Part shown: positions 14,007 through 18,939 of the stretch, piece by piece
How positions within the stretch are numbered: position 1 is the stretch's first letter
Layout: every line of letters starts with the position of its first letter
Origin: JAHDWY01 sp964632865
Lineage (GTDB): Bacteria; Hydrogenedentota; Hydrogenedentia; Hydrogenedentales; SLHB01
Length of the DNA: 18,939 nucleotides
Assembly: GCA_964632865.1 (NCBI GenBank)
Contig: CAZWDH010000120.1
Span: 1-18,939 of the forward strand
Direction: 5' to 3'
Made by a program: the position numbers and the translations under genes
Notes under the pieces: model-generated
Seen by the model: only the letters and a program-made list of their open reading frames with translations
What the model was told of the DNA's origin: nothing
The model's database searches: none

Positions 14007-15481
14007 GCGTGGGTAACGTCATCCCGGTCGCGATTGAATCTATCGATTTCTTCATGCGCAATGTGGCTATGCGGCTGCCGTTCCGGTATGGCAAAGCCTG
14101 CCTCGTCGCCGCTCCGCTCTTTCACGTGAAACTCGTTGCGCGCTGCGGAGAAGGCGCCACGGCCTATGGGGCCAGCGCCGATATGCTGCCCCCGAAATGG
14201 TTCGACAAGTCGCCGGACAAGACGTATCGCAGAAACATCAGTGACTTGATCCTCGCGGCGAAAACCGGGGCACAGGCCTACCGCGATGTGGGCGCACAGC
14301 TTCGACCGGCATTCGATATCTGGCAGGAGGCCAGCGAAGTCACCCTCGAAGCGGCGTCGCTGGTCGGCCTGAACGGCCTTACCGGGAGCTTCGGCTCCTC
14401 GATCATCGAGCGCGCCCTGATTGACGCGACCAATAAATTCGCGGGGATGGATTTTCACAGCGCGCTTCGGGAAAACGTGCTCGGCATCGATCCCGGAGTA
14501 GTCCACGAAGAACTACAGGGTCGTCAGCCGCGGGAAGCCGTCGCAGTGGCGCCTACGCGAAGCATGTTTGTTCGCCACACCGTCGGGCTCGGCGATCCCA
14601 TTCGCGATGCCGATATCGCGCCCGGCGATCGATTGGACGACGGCATTCCCCAGAGTCTCGAAGCGTGGATTCGCGACGCGGGGGTGCGCTACTTCAAAAT
14701 CAAGGTGTGCGCCGACCTCGACGTCGACCGTGCTCGATTGTCTGCGATCGCGCAATTGTTGGACGAAGTCCTGCCCGGCAAGTATGAAGTTACGCTGGAC
14801 GGCAACGAGCAATTCCCGAGTTGCGACGCGCTGGAATCCTGGTACGCCGCCATCGAATACGAGAACGGCCTGCGCAATTTGCTGGAGCAGGTCATCTTTA
14901 TCGAGCAACCGATTGAACGCGCCGCGGCCTTGTCGGACGAGGGGGCCGCGGGTCTGGACCGCGCCGGCGATCTGCCCCCGGTCATTATCGACGAGTCCGA
15001 CGACGATGTGGATTCGTTCAAACAGGCCGTGGCCCTCGGATACCGGGGCGTCAGCGTGAAGAACTGTAAGGGCGTCTTCAAGGGCATCCTCAACAAAATG
15101 CTCGTCGACCACTACAACGGGGCCGATGGCGATGGGTACCTGCTATCCGGAGAAGACCTATGCAACCAACCCATCGTGCCATTGCAGCAGGACCTCTGCA
15201 CCCTCAGCGCGCTGGGCCTCACCCATGCGGAGCGTAACGGCCACCACTACTGCGGCACGCTCGCCCACGTTTCGCCGTTCGAATTGGCAGATTGCCTCGA
15301 CACGCACGGCACGCTGTACGAGCCCTTCCGCGATACCGCACGCCTGCGCATTCGCGACGGCCGAATTAACCTCGTATCACTCGAGCAACCCGGATTCGGA
15401 CTGGGCATCGACCCCGATTACGACCATATGACCCCGCTGGCCGATTGGGAGTACGAGTCCCTCGGCATCGAGGAAGATTAA
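14003..15481 (+). CDS. enolase-superfamily enzyme, muconate-lactonizing-like
   Basis: 492 aa, larger than the usual 350-440 of the superfamily. Start at ATG 14003, with GGAG 6 nt upstream and an ATGA overlap with the CYTH gene. Capping domain at about 10-210, then a TIM barrel. KxK (Lys232, Lys234) in YFKIKV is followed by metal ligands Asp266 (TLDGNEQ), Glu301 (FIEQPI) and Asp330 (VIIDES). A further lysine is in VSVKNCKG (Lys353). A lysine pair on strands 2 and 6 is the pattern of the muconate lactonizing/dipeptide epimerase subgroup rather than the mandelate racemase His-Asp type. The family abstracts a proton alpha to a carboxylate; the real reaction here is unknown. Coupling to a triphosphatase-like gene is not a familiar arrangement. 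Confidence 0.88.
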   Translation: MSVGNVIPVAIESIDFFMRNVAMRLPFRYGKACLVAAPLFHVKLVARCGEGATAYGASADMLPPKWFDKSPDKTYRRNISDLILAAKTGAQAYRDVGAQLRPAFDIWQEASEVTLEAASLVGLNGLTGSFGSSIIERALIDATNKFAGMDFHSALRENVLGIDPGVVHEELQGRQPREAVAVAPTRSMFVRHTVGLGDPIRDADIAPGDRLDDGIPQSLEAWIRDAGVRYFKIKVCADLDVDRARLSAIAQLLDEVLPGKYEVTLDGNEQFPSCDALESWYAAIEYENGLRNLLEQVIFIEQPIERAAALSDEGAAGLDRAGDLPPVIIDESDDDVDSFKQAVALGYRGVSVKNCKGVFKGILNKMLVDHYNGADGDGYLLSGEDLCNQPIVPLQQDLCTLSALGLTHAERNGHHYCGTLAHVSPFELADCLDTHGTLYEPFRDTARLRIRDGRINLVSLEQPGFGLGIDPDYDHMTPLADWEYESLGIEED

Positions 15482-15547
15482 GGAGTGCGTACCCCTACCA
15501 AACGCCTTCGCCGATAGTGAAGGAGATCTTGAGTCAACGGGAGGTAA

Positions 15548-16456
15548 TTGGCAACGGTCCCTATTTTCTGCGATCCTGATTCTTCGATGGATACGCAGGC
15601 GAAGATACGGGTCGGTACGGCTGGCTGGTCCTACGAGGACTGGAAAGGGATTGTCTATCCTAGCGGAATGCCTCGCTCGCTCCATCCATTGACGTATCTC
15701 TCGGGGTTTATGGACACCGTAGAAGTAAACTCCTCCTTCTACCATCCACCGAACGCCAAGTACGCGGAGTCGTGGTTGCGCAATGTCGCCGGGAATACAA
15801 ACTTCATGTTCACCTTCAAGCTCTGGGAGCGATTCACGCACCAGCGCAAAACCTATCCCACCGACGCGGAGGTACGCCAGTTTCAGGAAGGCATCGCACC
15901 GGTGGTGGATGCAGGAAAGCTGGGTGCTTTGCTTCTTCAGTTTCCATGGAGTTTTCGCCGGACGCCCGAGAACCGCAAATGGCTGGCGCATGTGCTGGAT
16001 ACCTTCGAGTCCTATCCGCTCGCGCTAGAGATACGGCACGAGTCATGGAATGTGCCGGAGGTCTACGAAGGTCTCATCTCGCGCAAAATCGCCTTTTGCA
16101 ACATCGATCAGCCACTCTTCTCCGATTCCATCAAACCGTCCGACACGGTCACGGCGCGGGTCGGCTACATCCGTCTCCACGGACGCAATGCGAAAGACTG
16201 GTTTCGCAAGGACGCCAGCCGCGACGACCGCTACAATTATCTTTACAGTCGCGAAGAACTTGCGGACTGGCTGACCATGGTGCGGCGGATGCGGCAGCGG
16301 GCAAAGAGCATTTATGTGATTACGAACAACCATTTCCAGGGACAGGCGGTGGTCAACGCTTTCGAACTCAAGCATGCGCTTGAGGAGAAACTTCAGCCCA
16401 TCCCGTCGTGCATGATGGACGTCTATCCCCGGCTGCGCGACATCGCCATGCATTGA
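15548..16456 (+). CDS. DUF72-family TIM-barrel protein
   Basis: 302 aa if started at TTG 15548, 3-4 nt after GGGAGG (15539-15544); or 289 aa from ATG 15587, which is closer to where the family usually begins but has no ribosome site. Family hallmarks are IRVGTAGWSYEDWKG (20-34), TVEVNSSFYHPP (57-68), GALLLQFPWSF (126-136), LALEIRHESW (158-167), GYIRLHGRN (206-214) and ITNNHFQGQAVVNA (258-271). DUF72 proteins are widespread, and biochemical function is not established. It lies 66 bp after the enolase-superfamily gene and is convergent with the MBL-fold gene. Confidence 0.9.
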   Translation: MATVPIFCDPDSSMDTQAKIRVGTAGWSYEDWKGIVYPSGMPRSLHPLTYLSGFMDTVEVNSSFYHPPNAKYAESWLRNVAGNTNFMFTFKLWERFTHQRKTYPTDAEVRQFQEGIAPVVDAGKLGALLLQFPWSFRRTPENRKWLAHVLDTFESYPLALEIRHESWNVPEVYEGLISRKIAFCNIDQPLFSDSIKPSDTVTARVGYIRLHGRNAKDWFRKDASRDDRYNYLYSREELADWLTMVRRMRQRAKSIYVITNNHFQGQAVVNAFELKHALEEKLQPIPSCMMDVYPRLRDIAMH

Positions 16457-16503
16457 CCGGTGACGAGTGGATCGGAAGAATTCAGTAGCAAGGCGGCAAC
16501 CCC

Positions 16504-17457
16504 CTATTTTTTGCGCAGTCGTGCCGCCTGGTAGGCCAGCCCGCGCGCGTTGATCAGGATATCCGCCTCGAGGCGCTCCATGGCGTTCGCCGTTGGTTCA
16601 ACGCCGCAGTCGGCGAACTGGCGTCGGGCCTCGGCTTCCACCTGGTCGCGGCAGTAGGATTCCAGCGCGTCACCTTCCCACTGACATGCAGCGGCCTCGT
16701 GCATGATGCGCTCCATGGCGTCGATGGACCGCAGCAGTTCTTCGGCAGCTTCCGGTACTCGCTCTACCGTGCCAAAGTGCGTTATGAAGACGTGGTCACA
16801 TCCCGTTTCCAGGATACGATGAACGGTACGGCGGGCCTCGACGGGATCGAACTCGGTGGGGGTGCTGGAGCACGTGATTAGTGGCCGGTCACCGGTCTGC
16901 AATGCGGGATAGCAAAGACCAAAGCAATCCCCCGCGAACACGCCATTCGATCCGCTATCGTAAAGGCACATGTGGTGCCGGGCGTGCCCCGGCGTGTCGA
17001 GAAAGCGGAAGGTGCGCGCGCCGAAGTCAAGCGACTCGCCGTCGTGCATGACACGAACGCGGGATTCCGCGATCGGATGGATCTCTCCGAAGAGATGATC
17101 GAACACCGATTCGCCGTAGACCTGCTTGGCAGCGGCAACCAGCCGGGCCGGATTGATGAGGTGCCGGGCCGCGCGGGGATGGCACAGGACGATCGCGTTA
17201 GGGCAACGCTCCAGCAGGGCGGACGTCCCGCCGGCGTGGTCGAGGTGGATGTGCGTGACGATAAGGAAGTCGACGCGATGGGGAGACACATTATTGGCAT
17301 CGAGCGCATCCAGCAGATGAGAAACGGCGCGGGACGTGTTATTGTCCACGATAGCCGCTCGACCGTTTTCCAGGATGAGAAACGCTGCGGCGATTTCGGG
17401 CGCGGTGTAGTGACAGTCGACAGTCAATATGGATTCGGTTTCGGGCGTACTCGACAT
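16504..17457 (-). CDS. MBL-fold metallo-hydrolase
   Basis: 317 aa metallo-beta-lactamase fold with a full binuclear site: THIHLDHAGG (68-77; His69, His71, Asp73, His74), His158 in TPGHARHH, Asp177 in FAGDCFG, and His227 in FITHFG. A C-terminal helical tail of about 85 residues (233-317) is rich in Ala/Glu/Arg. This length and tail are found among glyoxalase-II-like and lactonase-like MBL proteins; no substrate is evident. There is no signal peptide, so it is cytoplasmic. AAGGA is about 7 nt before ATG 17457. It is transcribed divergently from the PAS-type gene. Confidence 0.92.
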   Translation of the reverse strand: MSSTPETESILTVDCHYTAPEIAAAFLILENGRAAIVDNNTSRAVSHLLDALDANNVSPHRVDFLIVTHIHLDHAGGTSALLERCPNAIVLCHPRAARHLINPARLVAAAKQVYGESVFDHLFGEIHPIAESRVRVMHDGESLDFGARTFRFLDTPGHARHHMCLYDSGSNGVFAGDCFGLCYPALQTGDRPLITCSSTPTEFDPVEARRTVHRILETGCDHVFITHFGTVERVPEAAEELLRSIDAMERIMHEAAACQWEGDALESYCRDQVEAEARRQFADCGVEPTANAMERLEADILINARGLAYQAARLRKK

Positions 17458-17500
17458 GATAGGTTCCTTGCGGTCACAGTTCCCTTTTTGCTCATTTTGG

Positions 17501-17530
17501 CATATATTGAAAGCCGCGCGCGCAACTCAA
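17501..17530 (-). promoter_or_regulatory. promoter of the MBL-fold gene
   Basis: On the minus strand TTGAGT (17525-17530), an 18-bp spacer and TATATG (17501-17506), 44 bp before ATG 17457. Confidence 0.4.
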
Positions 17531-17556
17531 CCTTGCGAAGCGCGTCGTAGACGGAG

Positions 17557-17576
17557 GATCGTTGTGCGGAACGATC
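17557..17576. other. perfect inverted repeat between divergent promoters
   Basis: GATCGTT (17557-17563) and AACGATC (17570-17576), 7-6-7, lying between the two divergent promoters. It is a possible shared operator. Confidence 0.3.
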
Positions 17577-17586
17577 TCAAGGTGCG

Positions 17587-17614
17587 TTGAGCGAGAGCCT
17601 GGTGAGAGTATACT
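17587..17614 (+). promoter_or_regulatory. promoter of the PAS/zinc-motif gene
   Basis: TTGAGC (17587-17592), a 16-bp spacer and TATACT (17609-17614). The start is predicted near 17621, 45 nt before ATG 17666. This argues against the TTG start at 17618. Confidence 0.5.
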
Positions 17615-17665
17615 TGTTTGTCGCCAAATGCCGGAGGATCGGCGTCGCAGTGTAGCGAGGCATGC

Positions 17666-18205
17666 ATGTCTATCCATTACGATCTAGACAGGGACGACCG
17701 TATTGCAGCGATCCGCGGGGACTGGGATGCCTTTGCCATCGCCAACGGCGCTCCGCATCTCACTGCCGACTTCGTCATCGGTCAGGATGTATGGGACTTC
17801 ATCGACGGCGTAGACGTTCGACACGTTTACCGCATGCTCGTCGAGCATGTCCGCTCGACCGGGAAGCCCAAGCGTCTCAAGTTCAATTGCGATGACAAGG
17901 AGAACGTCCGGCGGTTTGAACTTCGCATCCACATGAATGCTGAGGGAACCGTCGGCTTCGAGTCTACATTGATCGATGCCCATCGCCGGCCTTCGGTACC
18001 GTTGTTTGAACCCGCGATTGCGCGATCGGACGACGCCATGCTCACGGTGTGCAGCGTGTGCAAGCTTGTCGATGTGCAGGGCGTGTGGCTGGCGGTCGAA
18101 GAGGCGCTCGCGCGACTCAACATCATGACGAACCCCGTCATGCCCCAGGTTTCTCACGGCTTGTGCCCCACGTGTTTCGAGGTCATGAGCGCCAGTCTCG
18201 ATTGA
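17666..18205 (+). CDS. small PAS-like protein with CxxC/SHGxCPxC motif
   Basis: 179 aa from ATG 17666 (GAGG 5 nt upstream). The N-terminal 105 residues have PAS-like character: IAAIRGDWDAFA (13-24), GQDVWDFIDG (39-48), a helix HVYRMLVEHVRSTGKP (53-68), then strands RFELRIHM and GFESTLID. The C-terminus has CSVCKLVDVQGVW (129-141) and SHGLCPTCFEVM (163-174). This Cys-x2-Cys ... His-Gly-x-Cys-Pro-x-Cys module is seen attached to PAS domains in some histidine kinases and response regulators and probably binds zinc, iron or haem. Here no kinase or output domain is attached, so it may act as a partner or adaptor of a separate sensor kinase. Own promoter and a downstream terminator: a single-gene unit. 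Confidence 0.8.
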   Translation: MSIHYDLDRDDRIAAIRGDWDAFAIANGAPHLTADFVIGQDVWDFIDGVDVRHVYRMLVEHVRSTGKPKRLKFNCDDKENVRRFELRIHMNAEGTVGFESTLIDAHRRPSVPLFEPAIARSDDAMLTVCSVCKLVDVQGVWLAVEEALARLNIMTNPVMPQVSHGLCPTCFEVMSASLD

Positions 18206-18227
18206 TCGGTAGAAGGAGACGCAAGGA

Positions 18228-18256
18228 AAAGGCTTCGGAACGAGTCCGAAGCCTTT
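18228..18256. terminator. bidirectional intrinsic terminator
   Basis: AAAGGCTTCGGA (18228-18239) and TCCGAAGCCTTT (18245-18256) form a perfect 12-bp stem with a 5-nt loop. T-rich ends lie on both strands (TTT on plus, TTTTCC on minus). It sits between convergent genes and serves both. Confidence 0.85.
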
Positions 18257-18281
18257 GTAATTCACTTACTCTTGAGGCCCG

Positions 18282-18939
18282 CTATTTCGCGTGCGCGTGT
18301 TCTTCTTCGCGCGCTTCGATGGCTGTACCCAACTCGCGGGCAGCAGCCTTCGCAACGTAGTCGTCCATGATGTCGGTGGACATCCAGCCGAACTTTCCAT
18401 CCATCAATGCATCGGTGACGCCACGGAACTTGGCGTTGTGGTTGTGTTTCACGGCGCGGAAGTTGGCGGCGATTCGATCGCGGGCGTTCGCGCAATAGAG
18501 GTCGGCGAGTTGTTGCGGCGTATCGTCGTCGGGCTTCTGCCCAATCAGGTACTCCGCGTAGGCCAGCGATGCCGCCATGGCGAAGAGGTCCACGCCGACT
18601 TCCACGAAGTTCGCCAGGATCAACTGTTCGTATTCGAGCTTCTCACGGTACTTGCCCATGGTATGGAAGAGTGACCGCGCCAGCTTGCGGCAGGTGCGAT
18701 CCACGAACTGCAAGTGATCCTGATTGGTGGCGTTGAGGTGCTTCACGTCGTAGTTCGTCGCGGACGGAAGCCACAGTTTCGGATACCAGCTCGCGTAGAA
18801 CTTCACCGCCTTCCAGATGAGGGACCCTTTGCTTTCGGTCGCGCCGGGCCTCGGCTTCATGAGCGGCATCATCAGTTTGAAATGGGTGTCCATGGCTTCG
18901 CGCGCCATGATGAGGTGCATGATTTCGCTGGACCCTTCG
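18282..18939 (-). CDS. acyl-CoA dehydrogenase, C-terminal part (runs off the window)
   Basis: 219 codons including the stop are present; the frame continues beyond the window edge. It opens with EGSSEIMHLIMAREAMDTHF, matching the EGxxEI segment near the end of the core acyl-CoA dehydrogenase fold. About 190 further residues form the extra helical C-terminal domain of long FadE/very-long-chain-type enzymes. These include FVDRTCRKLARSLFHTMGKY and LANFVEVGVDLFAMAASLAYAEYL. The catalytic base and FAD-binding parts lie outside the window. The protein catalyses alpha,beta-dehydrogenation of fatty acyl-CoA in beta-oxidation. The C-terminus ends in an EEEHAHAK tail. Confidence 0.88.
   Translation of the reverse strand, partial: EGSSEIMHLIMAREAMDTHFKLMMPLMKPRPGATESKGSLIWKAVKFYASWYPKLWLPSATNYDVKHLNATNQDHLQFVDRTCRKLARSLFHTMGKYREKLEYEQLILANFVEVGVDLFAMAASLAYAEYLIGQKPDDDTPQQLADLYCANARDRIAANFRAVKHNHNAKFRGVTDALMDGKFGWMSTDIMDDYVAKAAARELGTAIEAREEEHAHAK

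Noticed and set aside
17564..17590. 8-codon leader-peptide-like ORF (GTG start after GGAGG)
   Set aside because: It lies upstream of the best promoter for the next gene and overlaps an inverted repeat, so it is probably chance.

Overview
This window looks like part of a draft scaffold (it contains a 10-N gap) from a GC-rich, free-living heterotrophic bacterium. The gene set is a CehA/McbA-type secreted metallohydrolase, a GH29 fucosidase, an Asp-box glycosidase, a CxC-G/CxxC zinc-ribbon membrane protein and an NtrC-type sigma-54 activator. That set would fit a Hydrogenedentota- or Planctomycetota-like lineage. The assignment is inference; no rRNA, tRNA, CRISPR, IS element or phage gene is visible.

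Layout. 1-1.6 kb: a sigma-54 enhancer-binding regulator with a degenerate receiver domain. 1.6-2.8 kb (minus): a candidate 30-aa hydrophobic microprotein, then an orphan HicB-like antitoxin overlapping a three-helix membrane protein. 2.9-9.5 kb: a carbohydrate/organic-matter block. It holds an Asp-box sialidase-like protein, a lipoprotein gene broken by the assembly gap, a secreted CehA/McbA-like metallohydrolase, an HpcH/HpaI aldolase and a secreted alpha-L-fucosidase. 9.5-11.9 kb (minus): an 809-aa protein combining a zinc ribbon, coiled coils, two SHOCT-like motifs, about five membrane helices and a C-terminal PilP/GspC-like domain. 11.9-13.0 kb: a 1.07-kb region without an intact gene. It contains a consensus-perfect sigma-54 promoter followed by two stem-loops (a candidate small RNA), two upstream dyads, a C-terminal gene remnant on the minus strand and a cluster of palindromes. 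13.0-16.5 kb (plus): a DinB-fold protein, a CYTH/triphosphate-tunnel protein overlapping an enolase-superfamily enzyme, and a DUF72 protein. 16.5-18.9 kb: an MBL-fold hydrolase (minus), a small PAS/zinc-motif protein (plus) and the 3' part of an acyl-CoA dehydrogenase (minus, running off the window).

How the parts may work together. The secreted glycosidases would release terminal sugars from fucosylated or acidic glycans, and the aldolase is of a class that cleaves 2-keto-3-deoxy sugar acids. The pathway link is inference, because specificities cannot be read from sequence alone. The most interesting locus is 12.1-12.35 kb. There a sigma-54 promoter with the canonical GG-N10-GC spacing points at no protein gene, but at a compact two-hairpin transcript ending in a terminator-like stem.
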